From an uncultured Asticcacaulis sp. (lineage in GTDB: Bacteria; Pseudomonadota; Alphaproteobacteria; Caulobacterales; Caulobacteraceae), in the NCBI GenBank assembly GCA_946482045.1, contig CAMLPZ010000060.1, forward strand, positions 1-16,586: 16,586 nt of DNA, written 5' to 3'. Position numbers and translations under genes: made by a program. Below, piece after piece: positions 7,318 to 15,736 of this stretch. Every line of letters starts with the position of its first letter. The stretch's first letter is position 1. The notes beneath the pieces were generated by a model. That model was not told the origin of the DNA. It saw only the letters and a program-made list of their open reading frames with translations, and searched no databases.

Positions 7318-7587
7318 TTAGCGGCGGATGCCGAGCGTTTGGATGATGGCCTGATAACGGTCGTTGTCACGGCCCTTCAGGTAGTCGAGGAGACGACGGC
7401 GCTGCGAAACCATTTTCAGGAGGCCGCGGCGGCTGTGGTTGTCCTTCTTGTGCTCCTTGAAGTGCTCGGTCAGGTTGGCAATGCGCTCGCTGAGGATAGC
7501 GATCTGCACTTCCGGGCCGCCGGTGTCGCCTTCGGAACGGGCGTGGGTCTTGATGACTTCTGTCTTGCGATCAGCAGTAATCGACAT
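7318..7587 (-). CDS. rpsO: 30S ribosomal protein S15
   Basis: The protein is 89 aa, exactly the usual length. It binds the central domain of 16S rRNA early in 30S assembly and helps form a bridge to the 50S subunit. The family core is intact: [17 protein letters not shown] (20-36), then [19 protein letters not shown] (46-64) and the C-terminal LDYLKGRD helix. The start ATG has a good AGGAGAT ribosome-binding site 7 bases upstream. The gene begins 22 bases after truB and is probably co-transcribed with it. Confidence 0.98.
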   Translation of the reverse strand: MSITADRKTEVIKTHARSEGDTGGPEVQIAILSERIANLTEHFKEHKKDNHSRRGLLKMVSQRRRLLDYLKGRDNDRYQAIIQTLGIRR

Positions 7588-7609
7588 CGGGTAATCTCCT
7601 ACATAGGAA

Positions 7610-8560
7610 TTAAAGGTTCAAAATGCGAGTCGGGAAGATTTTCCCGCCGCGCAATTCGCAAAGCGCGATGACCTGACCATCCTGAACCGCCTGGACCGTG
7701 TCGGAGAACGCTTCAAAACCGGCCTCGCGGCGGGCTTCAAGGGCCTCGGTGACAGTCGCTAACTGACGGGGCAAAAGGGCAAGATCGCGGCCTTGCTTCA
7801 GCTTCTGGGCCTCGTCTTGCGTCACAGGCAGGGCCGGGATGTCGTCCAGCGCTGTCTCTACGCCAAGCAAAGCGTCAAAAGCGGCGCCTCTATGCACTAA
7901 ATCGGTCAGCTTTTCCAGTGTTATTGCGTTCTTTGTTGCAAATGCGCCTACCGCCTCGCGCCGGAGCATCGAAACGTGGCCGCAAACGCCCAGGTCCGCA
8001 CACAGGTCGCGGGCAACGGAACGGACATAGGTGCCCTTGCCGCAGTGAAGCGTCAGCGTTGCCGTTTCGGTGTCGAACGCATCGAGCGTCAGGTCGAATA
8101 TCTCGATTTCGCGAGCCTTGAGTTCGACCACGACACCCTGGCGCGCCAGGTCATAGGCGCGCTTGCCGTCGACCTTGATAGCGGAAAAGGCCGGCGGCAC
8201 CTGTTCAATCACGCCGACATAGTTCGGTAGGATGGCTTCCAGAGCTTCGCGCGTCGGACGGTCATCGGACTGCGCCGTCACTGTCCCTTCGGCATCATAG
8301 GAGTCCGTCGTCGTGCCGAAGGTGATGGTGAAGCTGTAGACCTTATCCGCCTCCATCAGGTACGGCACGGTCTTGGTCGCTTCGCCCAGCGCAATCGGCA
8401 GGATACCGGTCGCTAAAGGGTCGAGCGTGCCGGCATGGCCCGCCTTCTGGGCCTGGAACAGCCAGCGGATCTTCGACACGGCGGCGGTCGAGGTCATCTC
8501 ATAGGGTTTGTCGAGACAGACCCAGCCGTGCACCGGGTCGCCTTTTTTCTTTCGGGCCAT
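7610..8560 (-). CDS. truB: tRNA pseudouridine(55) synthase TruB
   Basis: TruB converts uridine 55 in the T loop of tRNAs to pseudouridine and acts as a tRNA folding chaperone. The protein is 316 aa from the ATG at 8558-8560. An in-frame upstream ATG at 8632 would put 24 low-complexity residues from the palindromic spacer in front, so I reject it. [13 protein letters not shown] (12-24) is the first conserved block. The catalytic motif [12 protein letters not shown] (41-52) carries D47. [20 protein letters not shown] (121-140) and [13 protein letters not shown] (174-186) are the later blocks. A PUA-like C-terminus ends in [14 protein letters not shown]. The gene is in the usual rbfA-truB-rpsO-pnp order, but a 178-base palindromic gap separates it from rbfA. 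Confidence 0.97.
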   Translation of the reverse strand: MARKKKGDPVHGWVCLDKPYEMTSTAAVSKIRWLFQAQKAGHAGTLDPLATGILPIALGEATKTVPYLMEADKVYSFTITFGTTTDSYDAEGTVTAQSDDRPTREALEAILPNYVGVIEQVPPAFSAIKVDGKRAYDLARQGVVVELKAREIEIFDLTLDAFDTETATLTLHCGKGTYVRSVARDLCADLGVCGHVSMLRREAVGAFATKNAITLEKLTDLVHRGAAFDALLGVETALDDIPALPVTQDEAQKLKQGRDLALLPRQLATVTEALEARREAGFEAFSDTVQAVQDGQVIALCELRGGKIFPTRILNL

Positions 8561-8589
8561 TGGAGTGTCCGTTGTTGGAAAGAAAGAAC

Positions 8590-8730
8590 CCCCACCACCA
8601 TCTTCGCTTTGCTCGATGGTCCCCCTCCCCATGCCTTCGGCACAGGGAGGAGAAACGGAGCACGATCACTCCTCCCTGTCGCGGAGCGATGGGGAGGGGG
8701 ACCGCGCCGTGAAACGGCGTGGTGGTGGGG
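8590..8730. repeat. Nested palindromic element in the rbfA-truB gap
   Basis: Three concentric perfect inverted repeats fold this spacer into one long arm. The outer is CCCCACCACCA (8590-8600) / TGGTGGTGGGG (8720-8730). The middle is a 15-bp pair, GGTCCCCCTCCCCAT (8618-8632) / 8689-8703. The inner is ACAGGGAGGAG (8642-8652) / CTCCTCCCTGT (8669-8679). Local hairpins sit between them: ACCATC/GATGGT (8597-8620), TGCC/GGCA (8632-8642) and GCCGT/ACGGC (8706-8718). The size and layout are like a REP/BIME or MITE-type element. It has no coding capacity and lies within an operon, so the mRNA must carry it. Confidence 0.8.
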
Positions 8731-8738
8731 CCTCTTAC

Positions 8739-9230
8739 TTAATCCTCATCCTCATCGTCATTATGACGCAGATCGCGCGCGATTTCCGGACGTAGGAACA
8801 GAGCATCGATCCGAGCCGCCTCGTTGAAGCTTTCGTCGTGAAGGAAGCGCAGGTCCGGCGTGAACTTCATGTCGATCCGGCGGCCGAGAATACCGCGGAA
8901 GAACTTGGAGTGCGCGTTGAGCGCCGCGATCGCAGGGCCGATCTGTTCCGGCTTGATGCTGACGCCGCCAAGGCCGGCACCCAGAGGCTCGACGAACACA
9001 GTCGCGTGGCGCAGGTCGGGCGAACAGCGCACTTCAGTCACCGTAATCGAGATATTGTGCAGGGCTTCGTCGTGGACTTCTTCTTCGCGCAGGATTTCGA
9101 CCAGGGCATGGCGCACCAGTTCGCCAGCGCGCAGCTGACGCTGGCTGGGACCCAGTTCGCCGGACGTGCGGCCGTGCATCCGGTCGCCGGCGCGCTTCTG
9201 GGACTTATCGTTGTAGGAGTTGCGTTTCAT
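8739..9230 (-). CDS. rbfA: Ribosome-binding factor A
   Basis: RbfA is a small KH-fold protein that binds immature 30S subunits and helps 16S rRNA 5'-end maturation and cold adaptation. It is 163 aa from the ATG at 9230 (MKRNSYNDKS...); an ATG at 9239 would add three residues. Family blocks are SQRQLRAGELVRHALVEIL (29-47), ISITVTEVRCSPDLRHATVF (60-79), and RGILGRRIDMKFTPDLRFLHDE near 112-133. The tail is acidic (DDEDED), and an N-terminal basic extension of about 25 residues is of the alphaproteobacterial type. The frame stays open far upstream (to 10463), but that part is antisense to the DUF418 gene and is not coding. The gene starts an rbfA-truB-rpsO-pnp run and is divergent from the DUF418 gene, so it needs its own promoter in 9231-9362, which I could not place. 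Confidence 0.95.
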   Translation of the reverse strand: MKRNSYNDKSQKRAGDRMHGRTSGELGPSQRQLRAGELVRHALVEILREEEVHDEALHNISITVTEVRCSPDLRHATVFVEPLGAGLGGVSIKPEQIGPAIAALNAHSKFFRGILGRRIDMKFTPDLRFLHDESFNEAARIDALFLRPEIARDLRHNDDEDED

Positions 9231-9362
9231 CCCGCTCATATAGGCTTTTTCGGCGATTTTTCTATCGCAAAATGCCAGCGTCGGGTTATGCATAGGAAAA
9301 TACAACAAGCAGCGCTGCGGTTTTGCGCAAGATAGCTGCAACATATTTGGGAGGGGGCTGCT

Positions 9363-10568
9363 ATGGCTGCTCAAAAAATCGACTTCGTGCCGCGCATGGA
9401 AGGGCTTGATGCTCTGCGTGGCTTCGCGCTCTTCGGATTGTTCATCGTGCACATGCCGGAACTGTTCGAGCTTTACTGGGCGCACCCGGTCACCGACCCG
9501 GTTCAGCTCCTGTGGCACGATGCCGTCTTCACGGTCTTCGGCGGCAAGGCTTTTGCGCTTCTGGCCCTGTGCTTCGGCGTGTCCTTCTTCATCATTATGA
9601 ACCGCTCTGCGCAGAAAGGTAAGGACTTTACCGGCCGCTTCATCTGGCGGCTGGCGGTGCTCGGCATTATCGGCCTGATCCACGGCCTGTGGTATCGCGG
9701 CGATATCCTGGAAGTACTCGCGGTTATGGGTCTGTTCCTTGTGCCCTTCTACCGCCTGAAGTCCAACACGCTGGTGATGGCCCTGGGCGTGTTGTTTCTT
9801 CTCCAGCCGATCATGATTTTCCAGATCTTCAGCGCGCTGGGTGGCGCCGAATGGGCCAACAAGCCGATGAGCTTCTGGAGCAGCAAGGTCCCTGAAGCCT
9901 ATCTGACCGGCAAGAGCCTGATGGAAACCATCCGCATGAACTGGGTTGATGGCCACCCGTTCAAATGGGCCTTTATGTACGAATCCGGCCGGCTTAGCCA
10001 GATCCTCGGCCTGTCGCTGATCGGCATGGTGCTGGGCCGCGTCAACTTCTTCGGGGCGCCGGAAAAGTTCGGCAAGACGCGCATAATCGGGTTTGTTGTC
10101 GCGCTCGCCGCCGCCCTTGGCCTTTGGCACACGAAGGACATGCTGACCAACCTGATGCCGACGTCGGACGCTGTCTTCATGCCACGCTCGCTTTGGGGAG
10201 CAATGGTGTCTGGCTGGTTCGATCTCAGCGTCATGTTCAGCCTCTTCTTTGGCTTTACCGCGCTCTATTACAGCTTTGCCGGCAAGGCACTGAACGTGCT
10301 GGCACCCGCCGGCCGCATGACCCTGACCCTCTACCTGCTCCAGTCGTTGATCTTCGTGCCGGTCTTCTACAGCTTCGGACTGGGCCTGCACGCCACGATG
10401 ACGCAGAGCGAAGCCGTGCTGATTGGCCTGGGAGCGTTCGCTGCACAGGTCGTCTTCGCACACCTGTGGTTCAAGGGCTTTGTCTATGGCCCGGTCGAAT
10501 GGCTGTGGCGCGCCGCGACGTATCTAACGGTGAACGTGCCGTTCGCAAAGAAACAGGCTGACTCCTGA
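9363..10568 (+). CDS. DUF418 (YeiB-family) inner-membrane protein
   Basis: This is a 401-aa polytopic membrane protein of the DUF418/YeiB family, whose biochemical role is unknown. About ten hydrophobic segments are visible, near 15-32, 60-80, 93-110, 115-131, 137-158, 206-226, 240-256, 285-303, 317-340 and 350-370. Family marks are LDALRGFALFGLFIVHM (15-31), RLSQILGLSLIGMVLGR (210-226), AGRMTLTLYLLQSLI (316-330), and the C-terminal GPVEWLWRAATYL (376-388) typical of the DUF418 domain. The family is distantly like membrane acyltransferases, but I see no proof of that activity. A strong GGGAGGGGG site (9349-9357) supports the start. It is the only plus-strand gene in the translation cluster, divergent from rbfA and convergent with purU. 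A GCAGCGCTGC palindrome (9309-9318) lies in its promoter region. Confidence 0.9.
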   Translation: MAAQKIDFVPRMEGLDALRGFALFGLFIVHMPELFELYWAHPVTDPVQLLWHDAVFTVFGGKAFALLALCFGVSFFIIMNRSAQKGKDFTGRFIWRLAVLGIIGLIHGLWYRGDILEVLAVMGLFLVPFYRLKSNTLVMALGVLFLLQPIMIFQIFSALGGAEWANKPMSFWSSKVPEAYLTGKSLMETIRMNWVDGHPFKWAFMYESGRLSQILGLSLIGMVLGRVNFFGAPEKFGKTRIIGFVVALAAALGLWHTKDMLTNLMPTSDAVFMPRSLWGAMVSGWFDLSVMFSLFFGFTALYYSFAGKALNVLAPAGRMTLTLYLLQSLIFVPVFYSFGLGLHATMTQSEAVLIGLGAFAAQVVFAHLWFKGFVYGPVEWLWRAATYLTVNVPFAKKQADS

Positions 10569-10687
10569 CGGCAAATCCCGTCAGGTTGCGGCGAAAATCG
10601 TGCCCGTCGAGACCCGGAGCGGAGCGTACTTGAGTACGTGAGCACCGGAAGCGCAGACGGGTGCGGTTTGCAGCCCAACCTCACGGG
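10564..10687. repeat. Long imperfect stem-loop element between convergent genes
   Basis: Arms 10577-10588 (CCCGTCAGGTTG) and 10676-10687 pair with 11 of 12 matches. Inside, 10599-10608 (CGTGCCCGTC) pairs with 10656-10665 over 10 positions, two of them G-U. A hairpin CGTACT-TG-AGTACG (10625-10638) sits at the tip. A competing local hairpin CCTGACGG (10564-10571) / CCGTCAGG (10578-10585) covers the DUF418 stop codon and uses the same bases as the long outer stem, so the two folds exclude each other. It could be an interspersed repeat, a two-way terminator region, or a structured RNA. Confidence 0.6.
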
Positions 10688-10708
10688 TCATTTTTGGCGC
10701 GCTTTTTA

Positions 10709-10735
10709 TCCGAAAACCGCGTTGCACTTTTCGGA
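10709..10735. repeat. TCCGAAAA/TTTTCGGA hairpin next to the purU stop
   Basis: A perfect 8-bp inverted repeat (10709-10716 / 10728-10735) has an 11-base loop. It starts 6 bases after the purU stop codon on the minus strand. On that strand the sequence after the stem is TAAAAAGC, not a T-run, so a classical intrinsic terminator is doubtful. It may instead protect or process the purU mRNA 3' end. Confidence 0.5.
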
Positions 10736-10741
10736 AAGCGC

Positions 10742-11620
10742 TTAGTTAAAAACGATCGTCTTGCCGCCATTGATGATCACGCGGCGCTCCGCATGCCACG
10801 TGACCGCACGCGCCAGAACGCGCGCTTCGATGTCCTGGCCGATGGCGACCAGTTGCTCAGGCGTATGGCCGTGGTGAACGCGCTGGACGTCCTGCTCGAT
10901 GATCGGGCCTTCATCGAGATCTGATGTCACATAGTGCGCTGTCGCCCCGATGATCTTCACGCCGCGCTGGTGCGCCTGGTGATAGGGTTTGGCGCCCTTG
11001 AAGCTCGGCAGGAAAGAGTGGTGGATGTTAATGCAGCGGCCTTCCAGCTTGCGCGCCAAATCATCCGACAGGATCTGCATGTAGCGCGCCAGCACGACGA
11101 GATCGGCCTGATACTGGTCGATCAAGCCCAGAAACTGCGCCTCCTGCTCGGCCTTGTTGTCCTTGCCGACCGGCAGGTGCACGTAAGGCACTCCGTTCCA
11201 TTCAACGAAGGAGCGCATGTCTTCGTGGTTCGACATGACGCAGGCAATATCGACCGGCAGCAGGCCCGAACGCCAGCGGTGCAGCAGTTCGTACAGGCAG
11301 TGGCCGAACTTCGAGACCGCAATCAGCACTTTCGGCTTACGTGACAGGTTGAAGATGTCCCAGTCCATGGCGAAACGGTGGGCGATCGGCTTGAAGCCAT
11401 CGCGCAGGGTTGCCATCGGCGGCATCTTGGGGCCGGCCTGACGGAAGACGACACGGACGTAGAAGATATCGCCCTGCGCGTCGTTGAACTGGTTCGATTC
11501 GACGATCGAAATGTCGTTGTCGTTCAGATAGCCCGACACAGCCGCGACGATACCGCGCGTATCCGGGCATTTGATGATCAGGACGTGGTGCGAAGGGTCG
11601 AATTGGGTCGAGTCGAGCAT
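10742..11620 (-). CDS. purU: Formyltetrahydrofolate deformylase
   Basis: PurU hydrolyses 10-formyl-tetrahydrofolate to formate and tetrahydrofolate, balancing the one-carbon pool and supplying formate for purine synthesis. The protein is 292 aa from the ATG at 11620; an upstream TTG at 11638 is a weaker start. An N-terminal ACT domain lies at about 11-90 (HHVLIIKCPDTRGIVAAVSG, 11-30), where the family senses glycine and methionine. The formyltransferase-type domain follows from about 96. The catalytic Asn-His-Asp triad is present as N198 and H200 in CINIHHSFLPSF and D236 in DLDEGPIIEQD, with the N-to-D spacing of 38 known from GAR transformylase. It lies after the infB terminator, so it is probably transcribed alone. 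It separates infB from rbfA. Confidence 0.97.
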   Translation of the reverse strand: MLDSTQFDPSHHVLIIKCPDTRGIVAAVSGYLNDNDISIVESNQFNDAQGDIFYVRVVFRQAGPKMPPMATLRDGFKPIAHRFAMDWDIFNLSRKPKVLIAVSKFGHCLYELLHRWRSGLLPVDIACVMSNHEDMRSFVEWNGVPYVHLPVGKDNKAEQEAQFLGLIDQYQADLVVLARYMQILSDDLARKLEGRCINIHHSFLPSFKGAKPYHQAHQRGVKIIGATAHYVTSDLDEGPIIEQDVQRVHHGHTPEQLVAIGQDIEARVLARAVTWHAERRVIINGGKTIVFN

Positions 11621-11652
11621 AGGACGGCAAGCCTGCAAACAATGGGCCGCTG

Positions 11653-11683
11653 GCTATAGCATCAAATTCCAAAGATTTGTGAA
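11653..11683 (-). promoter_or_regulatory. Weak candidate purU promoter
   Basis: On the minus strand a GCTATAGC box (11653-11660) matches 7 of 8 positions of the Caulobacter -10 consensus, with TTCACA (11678-11683) upstream. The spacing is too long for the Caulobacter pattern. It is listed because purU follows a strong terminator and needs a promoter within this 128-base gap. Confidence 0.25.
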
Positions 11684-11702
11684 GGTTTAGGCTGAAACGA
11701 AA

Positions 11703-11728
11703 ATGGCCCGCCGGTGAGGGCGGGCCAT
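11703..11728 (-). terminator. Intrinsic terminator after infB
   Basis: A 10-bp perfect GC-rich stem (11703-11712 / 11719-11728; core TGGCCCGCC / GGCGGGCCA) has a 6-base loop. On the minus strand it is followed by TTTTCGTTTC. It starts 20 bases after the infB stop codon and should end the nusA-ylxR-infB transcript before purU. Confidence 0.88.
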
Positions 11729-11748
11729 GAACCTTGGTTTTAAGGAGA

Positions 11749-14700
11749 TCAGAGCGTGCGCTTGATCTCTTCGACCGTGAAGCATTCGATGAAGTCGCCG
11801 GCCTTGAGGTCCTGGAAGCCATTGAATGCCATACCGCATTCCTGGCCCACGACGACCGAGTTGACTTCGTCCTTGAAGCGCTTGAGCGTCGACAGAACGC
11901 CCATTTCCTGGATGACCACATTGTCGCGCAGGATACGGACGCGGGCGCCCTTTTCCACGCGGCCTTCGGTGACACGGCAGCCGGCGACCTTGCCGACCTT
12001 GGTGATGTCGAAGACTTCCAGCACTTCCGCGTTGCCGAGGAAGGTTTCGCGCTGGATCGGCGCGAGCATGCCCGAGAGCACACCCTTGATGTCGTCGATC
12101 AGGTCATAGATGATCGCGTAGTAGCGGATTTCCACGCCTTCACGCTCGGCCAGGTCGCGCGCCTGCTTGGAAGCGCGGACGTTGAAGCCGATGATCGGCG
12201 AGTTGGAGCCCTTGGCCAGTTGCACGTCGGACTCAGTAATGGCACCGGCGCCCGAATGAATGATCCGTGCACGGACTTCTTCGTTGCCAACCTTCTCCAG
12301 CGAGCCGATGATGGCTTCGGCCGACCCCTGAACGTCCGCCTTGATGATGAGCTGAAGCTCCTTGACCTTCTTGTCGGCCAGCTTCGACATCATGTCGGTC
12401 AAAGACACGGCGCCAACCGGTGCCAGGGTCTTTTCGCGACGCAGACGTTCGCGGTAATCGGTGATTTCGCGGGCGCGGGCTTCGTTCTCGACCACGGCGA
12501 AGGCGTCGCCGGGGCTCGGCGCTTCGTCGAGGCCCAGGACTTCGACCGGCTCCGAAGGACCGGCTTCCGGCAGCTGCTCGTTGCGCTCGTTGATCAGGGC
12601 ACGGACGCGGCCGAAGCTGGAACCGGCAACGATGATGTCGCCGCGCTTCAGCGTACCACGCTTGACCAGGACGGTCGCCACCGGACCACGGCCCTTGTCG
12701 AGCTTGGCTTCGATGACAACGCCTTCGGCCGTACGGTCCGGATTGGCGCGCAGGTCAAGGACTTCAGCTTGCAGCAGGATGGCTTCGATCAGGCTGTCCA
12801 GGCCCTGGCCCGTCTTGGCCGAGACTTCGACAACCTGGGTTTCACCACCCAGGGATTCGACAACGATTTCATGCTGCAGAAGTTCGTTGATGATATTCTG
12901 CGGCTTGGCGCCGGGCTTGTCGATCTTGTTGACCGCAACAATGATCGGCGTGTTGGCGGCGCGGGCATGGTTGATAGCTTCGATGGTCTGCGGCATGACG
13001 CCGTCATCGGCAGCGACGACGAGCACGACCAGGTCAGTCACATTCGCACCGCGGGCGCGCATGGCCGAGAAGGCGGCGTGACCCGGCGTATCGAGGAAGG
13101 TGACCTTTTCGCCCGATGGCAGGCGGACCTGATAGGCACCGATATGCTGAGTGATGCCACCGGCTTCACCGCCGGCGGTATCGGTCTTGCGCAGGGCATC
13201 GAGCAGCGAGGTCTTGCCGTGGTCGACGTGACCCATGACGGCCACGACCGGCGGACGCGGCATGGTATCGCCTTCATCGTCGGCGGCCGAGATGAAGCCT
13301 TCTTCGACGTCGGACTCCGACACGCGCTTGACCGTGTGGCCGAATTCCGAAGCCACCAGTTCAGCGGTGTCGGTGTCGATCACGTCGTTAATCTTCAGCA
13401 TCATACCTTGCTTCATCAGCATCTTGATGATGTCGACAGCTCGGACGGCCATACGGTTTGACAGTTCCTGGACCGTAATAACGTCGGGAATGATGACTTC
13501 GCGCGAGACGCGGGCCTGTTCGACCTGCGAACCCTTGCGCTTTTCGCGTTCACGTTCGCGCGCCCGGCGAACCGAGGCCAGCGAACGCATACGATCGGCT
13601 GCGCCCTCGTCGTCTCCGACAACGGCCTGCAGGGTCAGGCGGCCTTCGCGGCGCTTCGGCTCACCACGGGTCTGCGACACGGCCTTGACCGGTGCACCGG
13701 CCTTACCGCGCTTGACGCCGCCACGGTCGTCGTCGTCGCGCGTCGTCTTGACTGGACCCGTCGTGCCCCGGCTCGAGCGGATACGGTCGACTTCGGGCGT
13801 TGCCGGCGCGTTGGCGGAAACACCACCACCCAGACGCGGTGGACGTGGGGAGTTGGCGCTGTAGCGAACGGTTTCACCCCGCTCGCCGCCCTCGCGCGGC
13901 GGACGCGGCGCATTTGGGTCGCGCGGCGTGTACGGACGGTTCGGATCACGTGGCGGACGCGGTGCGTTCGGGTCGCGCGGCGTATAGGGACGGTTCGGGT
14001 CGCGCGGCGGACGACTGTCGCTACGTTGACCATCGCGGGGGCCGTCGCGATTGGCATCGCGGGGCGGATAGGGCGGGCGACCGTCGCTGCGCTGGCCGTC
14101 GCGAGGTGGCTGACCATCGCGTGGACGGAAATCAGAGCGTTGGCCATCGCGTTGGCCGTCGCGCGGAGGATAGGACGGACGCTGGCCGTCCCTTTGACCA
14201 TCGCGCTGGCCATCACGCGCCTGATGACCTTCGCGCGGCGCGCGTTGATCGTAACGCGGGGCGCGTTCATTGCGGAATTGCGGCGGGTTGTCGCGTTGCG
14301 GCGCGGCTTCGCGCGCCTGAGGTGCGGGCGCGGGCGGCTGGGGCGCCGGTTGCGCGGCGGGTTGAGAGGCCGCAGGCGCGGTTTCGACGACCGGCTTGGG
14401 CGCTTCGGCCACAGGCTCGGGGCGGGCAGCCGCCTGAGCAGCGGCAGCTTGTGACGCTGCACGGGCGGCAGCGGCCTTCGCTTCGGCGTCGCGGCGTTGT
14501 TGTTCGGCCAGCGCCGCCTGGATGGCGCGCTGCCGGGCGTCCTGCTCTTCCTGGCGCAAACCGCCGGGACCCGAGGAGCGTTGTTGTTGCGGCGCGGACG
14601 ATTGCTGACGCGGTGCATTCGGCGCGGACTGGGTGGGTCGCGCCAGATTGGTGTCATGTGACGGACGGGCGGGAGCACCCGGTGCACCTGCCGGCGGCGT

Positions 14701-14868
14701 GCCAATGCGGCGCTTGGTTTCGACCACCACCGTTTTCGACCGGCCATGGCTGAAGCTCTGCTTCACGGTGCCTGTCGAAACATTGCCGCCCACGCGCGGC
14801 TTCAGCGTGAGGGGGGTGCGGCCCTCGCGGTTCTGGTCGTTGGTCTTGTCGTCTTTAGTGTCGCTCAT
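11749..14868 (-). CDS. infB: Translation initiation factor IF-2
   Basis: IF2 is the GTPase that brings initiator fMet-tRNA to the 30S subunit and drives subunit joining. It is 1039 aa from the ATG at 14866-14868 ([10 protein letters not shown]...). The frame extends to 15048, but that part overlaps ylxR. Residues 1-450 are a long disordered N-terminal region: an alphaproteobacterial head ([14 protein letters not shown], 20-33), an Ala/Gln-rich coiled stretch (110-150), a Pro/Ala stretch, and an Arg/Asp/Gly/Gln/Pro repeat region (218-330). IF2_N lies at about 460-515. G motifs are GHVDHGKT (546-553), GGITQHIG (570-577), DTPG (593-596), NKID (647-650) and SAK (683-685). Domains II to IV and the fMet-tRNA-binding C2 domain ([20 protein letters not shown], 963-982) are complete. 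A 127-base gap separates it from ylxR, and a terminator follows. Confidence 0.98.
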   Translation of the reverse strand: MSDTKDDKTNDQNREGRTPLTLKPRVGGNVSTGTVKQSFSHGRSKTVVVETKRRIGTPPAGAPGAPARPSHDTNLARPTQSAPNAPRQQSSAPQQQRSSGPGGLRQEEQDARQRAIQAALAEQQRRDAEAKAAAARAASQAAAAQAAARPEPVAEAPKPVVETAPAASQPAAQPAPQPPAPAPQAREAAPQRDNPPQFRNERAPRYDQRAPREGHQARDGQRDGQRDGQRPSYPPRDGQRDGQRSDFRPRDGQPPRDGQRSDGRPPYPPRDANRDGPRDGQRSDSRPPRDPNRPYTPRDPNAPRPPRDPNRPYTPRDPNAPRPPREGGERGETVRYSANSPRPPRLGGGVSANAPATPEVDRIRSSRGTTGPVKTTRDDDDRGGVKRGKAGAPVKAVSQTRGEPKRREGRLTLQAVVGDDEGAADRMRSLASVRRAREREREKRKGSQVEQARVSREVIIPDVITVQELSNRMAVRAVDIIKMLMKQGMMLKINDVIDTDTAELVASEFGHTVKRVSESDVEEGFISAADDEGDTMPRPPVVAVMGHVDHGKTSLLDALRKTDTAGGEAGGITQHIGAYQVRLPSGEKVTFLDTPGHAAFSAMRARGANVTDLVVLVVAADDGVMPQTIEAINHARAANTPIIVAVNKIDKPGAKPQNIINELLQHEIVVESLGGETQVVEVSAKTGQGLDSLIEAILLQAEVLDLRANPDRTAEGVVIEAKLDKGRGPVATVLVKRGTLKRGDIIVAGSSFGRVRALINERNEQLPEAGPSEPVEVLGLDEAPSPGDAFAVVENEARAREITDYRERLRREKTLAPVGAVSLTDMMSKLADKKVKELQLIIKADVQGSAEAIIGSLEKVGNEEVRARIIHSGAGAITESDVQLAKGSNSPIIGFNVRASKQARDLAEREGVEIRYYAIIYDLIDDIKGVLSGMLAPIQRETFLGNAEVLEVFDITKVGKVAGCRVTEGRVEKGARVRILRDNVVIQEMGVLSTLKRFKDEVNSVVVGQECGMAFNGFQDLKAGDFIECFTVEEIKRTL
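13901..14008. repeat. Two tandem 54-bp repeats inside infB
   Basis: Two adjacent 54-bp units (13901-13954 and 13955-14008) encode the same 18 residues ([18 protein letters not shown]) at IF2 positions 287-304 and 305-322. The DNA copies differ at 8 positions, all silent, so the duplication is not recent or has been held at protein level by selection. Confidence 0.85.
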
Positions 14869-14995
14869 GCGGCTTGCTTTACTTAACCCTTGCGAAGTCC
14901 GCCAGATGCGAACTTTCCGATTTGACAAATAATTCGTAGATTCTTCGCTGGCCGGTCTAAGCCGGACCTTGAAAATGACATTTAACTGGACGCCG

Positions 14996-15736
14996 TCACC
15001 CGTCCGGTCCGCCAGGCCCGTCCCACGCAGCGGGGACAAGAGGCTCAAAGCCGGACAACCGTTTCATCTCCGAGGACCAGCGCTCGTTGCGCCTCCCCGG
15101 CAGGAGAGCAATGTGTATGGCATTTTCCAGCCCCAAAGCCAAACTTAAATCCGAGTTGTCGAAACAACCGCAGATTTTTGCCTGTCCTTGTGCCGCGCGA
15201 TTGGCGGCCAGGATGCGATTGCGGCCATCGGCCGAGCCATCCGTAGCCTCGATCAGCCAGGCGAGCTTTTTCGCCTTCACATTGCCGAGAATTTTTTCAT
15301 ATCCGCTGATTAGGAGGCCTTCGCGGCGCGCCAGCCCCAGCAGATCCAGGCAGCGGCGGCGCAACAGACCATGCACCTGATCGACCAGGCCGGGATCCGT
15401 CTTCACCTGACGCTTTGCCGCTCTCGCAAATATGTTCTTGCGGATCGCGATTTCAAGGGCTGAGCGATCGGCGCGTACCCAGATTCCGCGACCCGGGAGT
15501 TTATGCGCCACATCGGGCACCACAATGCCGTCCGGTGAGACGACAAAACGGATCATGCCGTCTGTGTCAATGCTTTCGCCGGACACAGCATCGCGCCGCT
15601 GGACCGGCAGCCGGCCCGACGGCGTTTCACACAGGATACCGGTCTCCGCTGTCTCTTCTTCAGTAAGAATTGGAGAAGCGGAGATGCCATCAGTTTCGGT
15701 TAGCGGCGCGGCCTCATTGTTCTGCTGTGGCGACAT
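14996..15736 (-). CDS. ylxR: YlxR (DUF448) RNA-binding protein fused to an L7Ae-like domain
   Basis: This is a 246-aa nucleoid or RNA-associated protein of the nusA-infB operon. The start is the ATG at 15734-15736, with a strong GAGGAGGG site 6 bases upstream; it overlaps the nusA end by 23 bases. Residues 1-40 are a low-complexity head. DUF448 covers about 44-110, with [14 protein letters not shown] (62-75) and LPGRGIWV (80-87). The usual family start R-(R/K)-C-(I/V)-(V/T)-(T/S)-G reads RRDAVSG (47-53) here, so the conserved Cys is absent. Residues about 128-215 are an L7Ae/ribosomal-like domain ([20 protein letters not shown], 129-148; [14 protein letters not shown], 198-211), a fusion common in alphaproteobacteria. 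In other bacteria YlxR relatives affect RNase P and transcription. The exact role here is unknown. Confidence 0.9.
   Translation of the reverse strand: MSPQQNNEAAPLTETDGISASPILTEEETAETGILCETPSGRLPVQRRDAVSGESIDTDGMIRFVVSPDGIVVPDVAHKLPGRGIWVRADRSALEIAIRKNIFARAAKRQVKTDPGLVDQVHGLLRRRCLDLLGLARREGLLISGYEKILGNVKAKKLAWLIEATDGSADGRNRILAANRAAQGQAKICGCFDNSDLSLALGLENAIHIALLPGRRNERWSSEMKRLSGFEPLVPAAWDGPGGPDG

Noticed and set aside
8561..8632. 24-residue N-terminal extension of TruB
   Set aside because: It is translated from the palindromic spacer and rich in Gly and Glu. TruB homology starts at [13 protein letters not shown].
9231..10463. Upstream extension of the rbfA frame to 574 aa
   Set aside because: It is antisense to the DUF418 gene, which has a strong ribosome-binding site and clear membrane segments. 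RbfA homology begins only near 9230.
11621..11748. Riboswitch ahead of purU
   Set aside because: The gap is only 128 bases, half of it terminator, and I see no glycine or tetrahydrofolate aptamer motif.
11734..13461. 575-aa plus-strand ORF opposite infB, and the long ORFs at 13635-14753
   Set aside because: Shadows of infB. Their composition is typical of antisense frames and they have no family motifs.
14869..15048. 60-residue N-terminal extension of IF2
   Set aside because: It would overlap the end of ylxR, and the IF2 N-terminal signature starts after the ATG at 14868.
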